Shown here in pieces: positions 9,668-16,875 of a DNA stretch of 64,000 bases. The position numbers were made by a program, and so were the translations under genes. Under the pieces are notes generated by a model that saw only the letters and a program-made list of their open reading frames with translations, ran no database searches and was not told the DNA's origin. How positions within the stretch are numbered: position 1 is the stretch's first letter; each line of letters starts with the position of its first letter. Origin of the DNA: an uncultured Muribaculaceae bacterium (GTDB lineage: Bacteria; Bacteroidota; Bacteroidia; Bacteroidales; Muribaculaceae); assembly GCA_934661195.1 (NCBI GenBank), contig CAKUJD010000005.1, forward strand, positions 1 through 64,000, in the 5' to 3' direction.

Positions 9668-10903
9668 TTAATTCTTGTAAATAAGATAAGGCTTGCGCTG
9701 CTGCTTAAACTTGGCCACGTCGGCCTGCCACGAAGCCTTGATTTCGGCCGCGCTCTTGCCAGCCATAATCATTTGGCGCATGGTGTCGTTGCCTGCCAGC
9801 AGATCGAAGAAGCGGGTGAAGAATTTGTCGCCAATGTTGAGCGTGCGGTAGGCGTCGATAACATAAGTCAGGTCGATGCCCTTGGCAATGATGCTGTCGG
9901 CGCACAGGTTGCGCAGGTCGGTGCCATAGCACAGCTTGTCGAGCTGCGGCGGAGTCTTGGCTCCGGGAATGCTGCGCGGTGTGAAGGTGAACTGGTGGCC
10001 GGCCTTCATGTCGGGGTGTCCGTACACCTGGAACGGAGCCAGCGTGCCGCGGCCCAGACTCACGGGCGTGCCCTCGAAGAAGCAGGTTGATGGGTAGAGG
10101 TACACCGAAATCATGTTGGGCAGGTTGGGCGACGGGGCTACTGGCAGCTGGTAGCGGGTGTGTCGCGTGTAGTTTTCGCACGGCACCACGGTGAGCTGCG
10201 CCTTTTTGCCGCCTTCAAGCCAGCCTTCGCCGTTGGCCATCTGGGCAAGTTCGCCCATGGTCATGCCATACACTATGGGTATGGGAAGCGCGCCCACGCC
10301 CGACTTGAACTTCATGTCGAGGATAGGGCCGTCGACATACATGATGTTGGGGTTCGGGCGGTCGAACACCACCACCTGCTTGCCGTCGCGTGCGCATGCC
10401 TCCATCATGTGGATCATTGTTATGTAGTATGTGTAGAAGCGCAGACCCACATCCTGCAGGTCGACCACCACCACATCGATTTTGCTCATAGTCTCCTTGC
10501 TGGGCATGGGCGACTTGCCGTCGTAGAGCGAGGCAATGGGTATGCCCGTGGGCTCGTCGACGCTGTTGCCCACCTTCTCGCCGGCATCGGCCTTGCCGCG
10601 GAATCCGTGCTCGGGTGAGAATATGGTCACCACCTTGATGCCGTTTTCCAGCATCAGGTCGAGAACATGCTTGTTGCCCACGATGCCCGTCTGGTTGCTG
10701 AGCAGCGCCACGCGCTTGCCCTTGAGCATGGGCACATATTCACTGGTGCGTGCCGCGCCCACCACCACGGGGGCATTTTGGCGCTCGCATTTGGCGGCGG
10801 CGCATTTGCTTTCGCTCTGTGCGGCGCAGGCCGTTACGGCCTGTGCGGTGGTGAAGCAGGCCGCGCAGGCAAGTGTGAGGAGTGTAGTCTTGAATAGCTT
10901 CAT
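9668..10903 (-). CDS. namZ: Exo-beta-N-acetylmuramidase NamZ family (DUF1343, GH171)
   Basis: NamZ-type enzymes release MurNAc from the non-reducing end of muropeptides. I start at the ATG at 10903, giving 411 residues, because it opens a clear signal peptide (MKLFKTTLLTLACAACF). The frame is open further upstream, but that region overlaps the promoter. Family motifs include K-R-V-A-L-L-S-N-Q-T-G near residues 60-70, F-S-P-E-H-G-F-R-G, D-V-G-x-R-F-Y-T-Y, V-F-D-R-P-N-P and the P-S-P-N-L-P segment. The product is probably periplasmic. The following symporter and WYL regulator suggest peptidoglycan-sugar recycling. MurQ and MurK partners are not in the window. Confidence 0.88.
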   Translation of the reverse strand: MKLFKTTLLTLACAACFTTAQAVTACAAQSESKCAAAKCERQNAPVVVGAARTSEYVPMLKGKRVALLSNQTGIVGNKHVLDLMLENGIKVVTIFSPEHGFRGKADAGEKVGNSVDEPTGIPIASLYDGKSPMPSKETMSKIDVVVVDLQDVGLRFYTYYITMIHMMEACARDGKQVVVFDRPNPNIMYVDGPILDMKFKSGVGALPIPIVYGMTMGELAQMANGEGWLEGGKKAQLTVVPCENYTRHTRYQLPVAPSPNLPNMISVYLYPSTCFFEGTPVSLGRGTLAPFQVYGHPDMKAGHQFTFTPRSIPGAKTPPQLDKLCYGTDLRNLCADSIIAKGIDLTYVIDAYRTLNIGDKFFTRFFDLLAGNDTMRQMIMAGKSAAEIKASWQADVAKFKQQRKPYLIYKN

Positions 10904-10983
10904 AGCTTTAAATGTCAGTACAGTCTTTAAGTGGTTGTTGTGAAAAAAGCGGCGGCGCGGCATGGCCGCGGGCCGCCACCTTG

Positions 10984-11013
10984 CAAAGTTAGTAAAATAA
11001 ATGCAGCGGCAAG
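10984..11013 (-). promoter_or_regulatory. Promoter of the namZ operon
   Basis: On the minus strand TAACTTTG (10991-10984) is a perfect -7 box, with CTTG (11013-11010) 18 bases upstream as the -33 element. The leader to the ATG at 10903 is about 75 bases. This supports the shorter start. Confidence 0.65.
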
Positions 11014-11236
11014 GCCTTTGGGCAAATTTATTGCACATGTTTCGCATGTTGCCCTGAATAAATTCGGAGCGCGCTCAGGCAGAAGTTGCCATTGGCCGTG
11101 TTCATCCCATTGGTGATGCCGCGCACCGAATTGCACCCAGGACTTCATGCTCGCGAGTTGGCGCCATGTGTTGTGGCCCTTGCAATGCTGGTCCGCTTTT
11201 TTCCTCACGGATTGTTTTCTGATTTTTTTCCGGCGG

Positions 11237-11271
11237 TTTGCCGATTACCTGTGCGGAAAGTGTTATATTTG
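11237..11271 (+). promoter_or_regulatory. Probable promoter of the alpha/beta hydrolase gene
   Basis: TATATTTG at 11264-11271 is a good -7 box. TTTG at 11237-11240 is 23 bases upstream, slightly longer than usual spacing. Confidence 0.5.
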
Positions 11272-11358
11272 CCATGTTAAGTAAACGAGTTAAGGTTGTG
11301 GATTTTGCCATAGCGTTTACATCCTTCCGGGGCTCATAGCATTTATTTATGACAAAAA

Positions 11359-12462
11359 ATGACGCGTATTAATATGACTAAGAAAATCATTCCCTCCATG
11401 CTGATTGCCATAGCATGGTTCGTAGTTACTACGTTTTTTTATAAAACGATATTGCTGATGTTGCTCTTCTTGGTATGGAAGAAGCAGGTTTTTGAAAAGT
11501 TGCCATCGTGGATGGTGCGGTATGGCATGAAGCCTTATTGGGCGGTTTTTGTGATCTGCATTTGGGTGGCAATGCCAAGATACCGCATCTACTCGGGCGA
11601 TAGGGTGAGGTTGGTGTATTTAGATGAAGAGGGCAATGCCAAGCACCCGCCGCTTGGACAGTATCTGGTCAATACACTTTTGCCTGAAGAAGAGGTGATG
11701 AACATGGGTGTTCATAACTACGCTTCGTTGGCAAAGCAGATGGGCATTGGTGGCCCGATCATGAAGCAAGTGGAGGGTGACAAGGCGAACGGAAAGATTC
11801 GCAACTACTATGCTCCTTATCGCCATTTGGGATTGGAAAATCCCATGTCGGGCGTTTATGTGCAAGCCTTCAACCAATTCTTAGGTGGAAATGGCCGTGC
11901 TGTGTATATTTGCAGTCCGAAAGATTGGAGCAAGGACAAGGCTTACCCGTTGGTGGTGTTCTGCCATGGCTTCTTGGGTAACTGGCAGCTGTATCAAGGC
12001 ATTTGGATGGATTTGAATAACTGCATTGTGCTGAGCATCGGCACGCATGATTGGAGTGGCATTTTTTGTAAAGACGACATCGACAAGATTTTCACATTCT
12101 ACATCCCCGCATTGGAGCGCATGGACTATCAAATTGATAAACAGCAGCTTCATCTTATGGGCTTGTCGAATGGTGGATCAGCTATTAACGCGGCCATGCA
12201 CTCCCGTCACGCCAGTGATTTCAAGAGCATCACTTCCATATCGTGCAATCTTAAAGGGTTGAGAAAAGTGCCTTGCAAAGTCAATTTGATTGGTGGTGGA
12301 GAGGACAACTCTTCACGCTTGATGCCCAGTCAGGCCGCTAGGTTAAGAACAATGGGCGTAGACGTAGGGCTTTTCTTTGACCCCGAAGAAAACCATTTCA
12401 TTCTCGTGAATCAGCGAGAGAAGATCCTCTCGTTCTTAAAGCAGCGCATGAACCTAAATTGA
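11359..12462 (+). CDS. Membrane-anchored alpha/beta hydrolase, function unknown
   Basis: The protein has 367 residues. Two hydrophobic segments (about 11-40 and 57-75) precede a soluble domain with an alpha/beta-hydrolase layout: an oxyanion-type H203-G-F-L-G-N-W, the nucleophile elbow G-L-S270-N-G-G, an acidic residue near 316, and a C-terminal His346 in E-N-H-F. The catalytic domain should therefore be tethered to the membrane. Substrate is unknown; an esterase or peptidase is plausible. The gene is clearly more AT-rich than its neighbours, which hints at different ancestry. Either ATG at 11359 or at 11374 could be the start. It stands alone between namZ and the S24 repressor. Confidence 0.7.
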   Translation: MTRINMTKKIIPSMLIAIAWFVVTTFFYKTILLMLLFLVWKKQVFEKLPSWMVRYGMKPYWAVFVICIWVAMPRYRIYSGDRVRLVYLDEEGNAKHPPLGQYLVNTLLPEEEVMNMGVHNYASLAKQMGIGGPIMKQVEGDKANGKIRNYYAPYRHLGLENPMSGVYVQAFNQFLGGNGRAVYICSPKDWSKDKAYPLVVFCHGFLGNWQLYQGIWMDLNNCIVLSIGTHDWSGIFCKDDIDKIFTFYIPALERMDYQIDKQQLHLMGLSNGGSAINAAMHSRHASDFKSITSISCNLKGLRKVPCKVNLIGGGEDNSSRLMPSQAARLRTMGVDVGLFFDPEENHFILVNQREKILSFLKQRMNLN

Positions 12463-12470
12463 AATTTCAA

Positions 12471-12533
12471 GGACAGAAAGAAAAACCTTTTTGCGGGTGG
12501 GCGTTCCCTAACAGCCTCACTTTCTTTCTGCCC
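12471..12533 (+). terminator. Long-stem hairpin after the hydrolase gene
   Basis: GGACAGAAAGAAA (12471-12483) pairs with TTTCTTTCTGCCC (12521-12533) with one mismatch around a 37-base loop. It is a probable transcription end, though the loop is long and no T-run follows. Confidence 0.4.
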
Positions 12534-12586
12534 GTGTTTAGTTGGGACAACACTGCATGTCTCGCGAAAACAGGTACCTCCGCGGC

Positions 12587-12617
12587 TTGCGGTTTTGCCA
12601 ACTTTGTGGTAATTTTG
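12587..12617 (+). promoter_or_regulatory. Promoter of the S24 repressor gene
   Basis: TTG at 12587-12589, a 20-base spacer and TAATTTTG at 12610-12617. The ATG at 12658 is 40 bases further on. Confidence 0.65.
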
Positions 12618-12657
12618 CAACATCAATACTAACGAGGCACAAATTAAGCATTCCATT

Positions 12658-13341
12658 ATGGCCGAAAATGAAATCGTGGGGCGCATCAAGTATTTGATAC
12701 GCAACCTCAACTACCGTCAAAATGAATTTGCCGACAAGATTGGCGTCAACGCCTCCAATCTGTCGAAGTATCTAAACGGACGTCTGCCGGTGAGCGAGTC
12801 GCTCGTGAACCGCATAGTGGTGAACATGGGCGTGTCGAAGCAATGGCTCGAAAGTGGCACCGATCTGCCCTTTGCCAAGCAGCCTCAGACTCCGCAGAGC
12901 CTTGAGGTGACCAGCGAGCAGCTGCACACCCCCAGCGCGGGCACGCCTGTGTATGACATCGACGTGACCGCGGGCACTATGCCACGGACGCAGATGTTTG
13001 CCGACGAGCAGATAGTGGGCTCGGTGAACCTGCCCGACGTGGTGAGCCGCGACTGCCGCATAGTGCGCGTGAGCGGCGACAGCATGAGTCCCGTGATACG
13101 CAACGGCGACTACATTGCCGTGCGCGAGCTCACCAACACGCGCCAGATATTCTGGGGACAAATATATGTGGTGATGCTCGACGACTACCGCATGGTGAAG
13201 TATGTGCGCCGCAACGCCGACCCTGAGATGGTGACGCTGCACAGCGAAAATGCCGCCTACGACGATATGGAGGTGGCGCGCGCCGACATTCGTGACCTGA
13301 TGTTTGTGCAGGCCATTCTGCACTTCGACGTGAGAATGTGA
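12658..13341 (+). CDS. HTH / S24 peptidase repressor (LexA/CI-like)
   Basis: This 227-residue regulator has an N-terminal Xre/CI-type helix-turn-helix (residues 5-60, with Q-N-E-F-A-D-K-I-G and N-L-S-K-Y-L-N-G). Its C-terminal S24 domain (about 100-222) contains the catalytic pair Ser142, in V-S-G-D-S-M, and Lys181, in Y-R-M-V-K-Y. An Ala105-Gly106 pair sits 36 residues before Ser142, the usual spacing of the self-cleavage site in LexA, CI and UmuD, so RecA-stimulated autocleavage is possible. No prophage genes are nearby. It lies 33 bases upstream of the M16 protease gene, and co-transcription is likely. Targets are unknown. Confidence 0.85.
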   Translation: MAENEIVGRIKYLIRNLNYRQNEFADKIGVNASNLSKYLNGRLPVSESLVNRIVVNMGVSKQWLESGTDLPFAKQPQTPQSLEVTSEQLHTPSAGTPVYDIDVTAGTMPRTQMFADEQIVGSVNLPDVVSRDCRIVRVSGDSMSPVIRNGDYIAVRELTNTRQIFWGQIYVVMLDDYRMVKYVRRNADPEMVTLHSENAAYDDMEVARADIRDLMFVQAILHFDVRM

Positions 13342-13374
13342 TGATTGTGCTGCACAGATGAACAATAAGCTGAA

Positions 13375-14613
13375 ATGACAAAAAAGGAAATATTCGACAA
13401 CGCCACAACCCACACCCTGCCCAATGGGCTCAAGCTGGTGCATGTGGCCAGCCAAAGCCCCGTGGCCTGGTGCGGAATTGTGGCCGGAGCGGGCAGCCGC
13501 GACGACACCCCGGGGCGCCTGGGCCTGGCCCACTTTGTGGAGCACACCATATTCAAGGGCACCACCCACCGCAAGGCGTGGCACATACTCAACCGCATGG
13601 AGGCCGTGGGTGGCGAGCTCAACGCCTACACCACCAAGGAAGACACCACACTGTATGCCGTGTTTCCCGACGCTCACTATGAGCGCGCCGTGCAGCTGAT
13701 TGCCGACCTGGTGGGATGCTCGGTGTTTCCTGAGGCCGAGCTCGACCGCGAGCGCGGTGTGGTGCTTGAGGAGATTGACTCCTACCGCGACTCGCCCTCT
13801 GATGCCATATATGACGACTTCGAGGACATGGCGTTTGCCGGCAGCGGGCTTGGGCACAACATACTCGGCACCGTGGCCGACCTCGGCCGCATCACCAGCG
13901 CCGACTGCATCAGTTATGTGAAGCGGCTGTATGTGCCGGCCAACATGGTGTTCTTCTCGATGGGTCGTATGACGGCCGACAGGGCATTAGCCGTGGCCGC
14001 CAAGCACTTCGGCCACTTCGACCACGCCCTCGACCGCAGCGGGCGCATCGCGCCGCCGCCAGTGGCCCCGCAGCGGCGCACGGTGGATGTGGGCAGCCAC
14101 CAGTCCCACACCGTGATTGGCGCGCGCCTGCCCGGCATGCACGATGACCGCCGCTTTGCGCTGTCGCTGCTCAACAACATTGTGGGCGGCCCGGGCATGA
14201 ACTCGCTGCTTAACGTTCAGTTGCGCGAGCGCCGCGGATATGTCTACACGGTGGAGTCGGGCATATCGTCGTTCACCGACAGCGGCCTGTTTGAGGTGTA
14301 CTTTGGCTGCGACGAGAGCCACGCCGCGCGCAGCCTGCGTCTGGTGGAGCGCACCTTGCAGCAGCTTGCCTCCGAGCCCATGAGCGAGCGCAGGCTCGAC
14401 GCTGCCAAGAAGCAGTATTGCGGCCAGCTTCTGGTGGCCAGCGACAATCCCGAAACCTGCGTGGTCAACGCCGGCAAGTCGCTGCTGTACCGCGGCCGGG
14501 TGGGCACGTATGCCGAAACGGTTGAGCGCATGCTCGCCGTCACACCGCAGCAGCTGATGGATGCAGCGGCTTTGATAGCTCCCGACCGCTGCTCGGTGCT
14601 AACTTTTAGCTGA
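13375..14613 (+). CDS. M16 family zinc metallopeptidase
   Basis: This 412-residue pitrilysin-type peptidase has the inverted zinc motif H53-F-V-E56-H57 (HxxEH). A further glutamate ligand lies about 75 residues later at E132/E133 (V-V-L-E-E-I-D-S), as the family requires. The R-R-G-Y-V-Y segment near residue 284 matches the C-terminal substrate-binding region of M16B enzymes. There is no signal peptide, so it is probably cytoplasmic. The length is typical of single-unit M16B proteins that work as dimers. Substrate is unknown. It follows the S24 repressor closely. Confidence 0.9.
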   Translation: MTKKEIFDNATTHTLPNGLKLVHVASQSPVAWCGIVAGAGSRDDTPGRLGLAHFVEHTIFKGTTHRKAWHILNRMEAVGGELNAYTTKEDTTLYAVFPDAHYERAVQLIADLVGCSVFPEAELDRERGVVLEEIDSYRDSPSDAIYDDFEDMAFAGSGLGHNILGTVADLGRITSADCISYVKRLYVPANMVFFSMGRMTADRALAVAAKHFGHFDHALDRSGRIAPPPVAPQRRTVDVGSHQSHTVIGARLPGMHDDRRFALSLLNNIVGGPGMNSLLNVQLRERRGYVYTVESGISSFTDSGLFEVYFGCDESHAARSLRLVERTLQQLASEPMSERRLDAAKKQYCGQLLVASDNPETCVVNAGKSLLYRGRVGTYAETVERMLAVTPQQLMDAAALIAPDRCSVLTFS

Positions 14614-14743
14614 CCGCAGCCGCTTTTGTGCAGAATTATGGCCAAAATTTTGCGGCGGTAGCTTAATTTTCGTATTTTCGTAGCGTTAAACAACTGAAAG
14701 CATAATAAGAAAGTATTATTCCTAACAACACAGAATTTTCTAT

Positions 14744-15304
14744 ATGAACGATGTCAATCATTATTTGCAGCCTGCCGAGAAAAAGATGAGCGAGGCTGTT
14801 GGTTATCTCGACGAGGCTCTGGCGCACATCCGCGCCGGCCGCGCCAATGTGAAAATCCTCGACGGCGTGCGTGTGGAGTATTATGGCAGCAAAATGGCCA
14901 TCAGCAACGTGGCCAACGTCAGCACCCCCGATGCCCGCACCATTGTCATCTCTCCCTGGGAAAAGGGCATGTTTAAGGTGATTGAAAAGGCAATCATCGA
15001 CTCCAACATTGGCATCATGCCTGAAAACAATGGCGAGGTGATACGCCTGTGCATTCCGCCCCTCACCGAAGACCGCCGCAAGCAGCTGGTGAAGGAGTCG
15101 AAGGCCGAAGCCGAGAAGGCCAAAGTGAGCGTGCGCAACTCGCGCCGCGAGGCCATCGAAGGCCTTAAGAAAGCAGTGAAAGACGGCATGGCCGAAGACG
15201 TTGAGAAAGATGCCGAGGCAAAAGTGCAGAAGCTGCACGACAAGTTCCTGAAGCAAATCGACGAGCTGTTTGCCGCCAAAGAAAAAGAAATACTCACGGT
15301 TTAA
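14744..15304 (+). CDS. frr: Ribosome recycling factor
   Basis: At 186 residues it has the exact family length. RRF acts with EF-G to split post-termination ribosomes in the cytoplasm. Diagnostic segments are H-I-R-A-G-R-A near residue 30, V-E-Y-Y-G, I-S-P-W-E-K, the P-P-L-T-E-D-R-R-K-Q-L-V-K block near 105, and R-N-S-R-R-E-A. It is single, with its own terminator downstream. Confidence 0.97.
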   Translation: MNDVNHYLQPAEKKMSEAVGYLDEALAHIRAGRANVKILDGVRVEYYGSKMAISNVANVSTPDARTIVISPWEKGMFKVIEKAIIDSNIGIMPENNGEVIRLCIPPLTEDRRKQLVKESKAEAEKAKVSVRNSRREAIEGLKKAVKDGMAEDVEKDAEAKVQKLHDKFLKQIDELFAAKEKEILTV

Positions 15305-15336
15305 GGGAATCTGTGAGTTTGGTGTAAAAGCTATCC

Positions 15337-15366
15337 GGGCGCAAGGGGTCACCTTTGCGCCCTTTT
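15337..15366 (+). terminator. Intrinsic terminator of frr
   Basis: GGGCGCAA (15337-15344) pairs with TTGCGCCC (15355-15362), followed by TTTT. Confidence 0.8.
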
Positions 15367-15519
15367 AGTGCCCGCACCAAGGCTGGAATCCTAACTGTGT
15401 TATAGCTTGATTTTTTACGACAATAGAGACAAAGGAAGACAAACAGGGCGGGGCGTTTTTGGCTCTTACCATGTTGTCCCCCCACAAGCTAACGCTGTTC
15501 AAGATAGCCCAAATCAAGT

Positions 15520-15564
15520 AAAACCGCGCAAATTTAAAGTTGAATTTTAAATTTACACGGTTTT
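15520..15564. repeat. 45-base AT-rich palindrome, left copy
   Basis: The arms at 15520-15538 and 15546-15564 (AAAACCG...TTTAAA / TTTAAATTT...GGTTTT) pair over 19 bases with two wobble positions around a 7-base loop. It sits just before the ATPase promoter, more than 150 bases after the frr terminator. A near-identical copy lies at 16805-16849, so the pair brackets the ATPase gene. Confidence 0.85.
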
Positions 15565-15566
15565 TG

Positions 15567-15598
15567 TTTGCTTGGCCACAGTGATTGTCCTAAATTTG
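15567..15598 (+). promoter_or_regulatory. Promoter of the DUF4143 ATPase gene
   Basis: TTTG at 15567-15570, a 20-base spacer and TAAATTTG at 15591-15598. It begins two bases after the palindrome and fixes the start codon downstream, at 15628. Confidence 0.7.
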
Positions 15599-15627
15599 CA
15601 TCAGGTAATAAAAATGTAGCAACTGAC

Positions 15628-16776
15628 ATGGACAATGGCAATTACATAGCGCGAGAGCTGGAGCCCGAGGTGGTGAAGGCGGCTGCCTACTATAGGGTGA
15701 TAATCATAACCGGCCCCAGGCAGGTGGGTAAGACCACAATGTGCCGGCATGCCTTCGCAGAATACAAGTATTATAACTTTGAGGATTTGGCTCTGCGTGA
15801 AATGGCTGAGGCCGACATGAAGGGCTTTGTGGATTCGTGCGGCAGCAAGGTGATAATAGATGAGGTGCAGCGGCTGCCGCACCTCATGTCGTATGTGCAG
15901 ATAGCTGTGGATGCCAACGAGAGCCGCCGCTTTGTGTTGACGGGCAGCAGCAATTTTGCCCTGCTTCAAAGCATATCGCAGTCGCTTGCTGGACGTGCGG
16001 CCCTGTTCACCCTTTTGCCCTTTGCCATAAGTGAACTTCGGCAATACGCATCCGCCACGCCTACCGACGAACTGATGTTCAACGGCTTCTATCCGTCCAT
16101 TGTGGCCAAGGGGTTTCCTGTGAATCAATTCTACCGCAACTACTACAGCACCTACGTTGAGCGTGATGTGCGACAATTGCTGAATGTGCGCAATTTAGAC
16201 TGTTTCCAAACGTTTATGCGCCTGTGTGCTGGCCGCGCGGGCACTGAATTCAATGCGTCGTCGATAGCTGTAGAGGCGGGCGTGTCGTCGCCCACTGTCA
16301 AGGAGTGGCTGTCGATATTGCAGGCATCATACATTGTGTTCAAACTGCCGCCATACTATGCCAACATCAGCAAGCGGCTGGTGAAGACACCGAAAATTTA
16401 TTTCTACGACACCGGCCTGCTGTGCTTTTTGCTCGACATTGAAGAGCCTCGGCAGCTGACCACGCATCCGCTCAGGGGCAGTGTGTTTGAGAATCTTGCG
16501 GTTGCAGAGCTGCTTAAGCACAGGCTGAACGCCGACAAAACCAACAATTTAAGCTATTACCGCGAGAACTCCGGGCGGGAGGTGGACATTGTGCAAACCG
16601 AAGGCGGCTTGCTGCGCCTGTGGGAGGTGAAATCATCGAAGACGTATAGGAATGAGTTCATGAAAAACATCAGCTACCTAAAGGCTCTGCTTGGCAATAA
16701 GGTTACAGAAGCAAAACTCATCTACGACGGTGAGCCGTGTGGCACCCAGGTGGTGAACGTGCGTGACATGCGATGA
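15628..16776 (+). CDS. AAA-type ATPase with DUF4143 domain
   Basis: I use the ATG at 15628 (382 residues) because a promoter -7 box at 15591-15598 lies inside the longer open frame. Walker A is G29-P-R-Q-V-G-K-T36, Walker B is near residues 73-79 (K-V-I-I-D-E-V-Q), and T-G-S-S-N is a sensor-like segment. The C-terminal half matches DUF4143, including Y-S-T-Y-V-E-R-D-V-R, the K-I-Y-F-Y-D-T-G-L strand, and the nuclease-like G-R-E-V-D-I-V ... W-E-V-K-S-S block near 315-335. Such proteins are widespread, often multi-copy and functionally undefined. The gene has its own promoter and is flanked by matching 45-base palindromes. Confidence 0.88.
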   Translation: MDNGNYIARELEPEVVKAAAYYRVIIITGPRQVGKTTMCRHAFAEYKYYNFEDLALREMAEADMKGFVDSCGSKVIIDEVQRLPHLMSYVQIAVDANESRRFVLTGSSNFALLQSISQSLAGRAALFTLLPFAISELRQYASATPTDELMFNGFYPSIVAKGFPVNQFYRNYYSTYVERDVRQLLNVRNLDCFQTFMRLCAGRAGTEFNASSIAVEAGVSSPTVKEWLSILQASYIVFKLPPYYANISKRLVKTPKIYFYDTGLLCFLLDIEEPRQLTTHPLRGSVFENLAVAELLKHRLNADKTNNLSYYRENSGREVDIVQTEGGLLRLWEVKSSKTYRNEFMKNISYLKALLGNKVTEAKLIYDGEPCGTQVVNVRDMR

Positions 16777-16804
16777 TTGCTGTGCCCCAAGGCTGAAGAC
16801 ACAC

Positions 16805-16849
16805 AAAACCGTGCAAATTTAAAATTGAATTTTAAATTTGCACGGTTTT
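16805..16849. repeat. 45-base AT-rich palindrome, right copy
   Basis: Perfect 20-base arms (16805-16824 and 16830-16849) surround the loop TTGAA. The copy differs from 15520-15564 at only three positions. It lies between the convergent ATPase and serine-hydrolase genes and could also act as a bidirectional terminator. Confidence 0.9.
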
Positions 16850-16875
16850 GCTGCTGGTTGGTTGTGTGCGTTGGG

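Larger units (their letters stand above)
10904..11358. other. 455-base divergent intergenic region
   Basis: This gap separates namZ (minus) from the hydrolase gene (plus) and holds a promoter for each. Between about 11014 and 11236 I see no gene, RNA or clear repeat. A seven-codon frame (ATG at 11349 to TAA at 11372) overlaps the hydrolase start and is probably chance. Confidence 0.5.

Noticed and set aside
11349-11372. Seven-codon upstream frame overlapping the hydrolase start
   Set aside because: Too short to support as a leader peptide; the overlap may be chance in an A-rich stretch.
12658-13341. Prophage remnant around the S24 repressor
   Set aside because: No integrase, structural gene or attachment-site duplication is seen; the neighbours are housekeeping genes.
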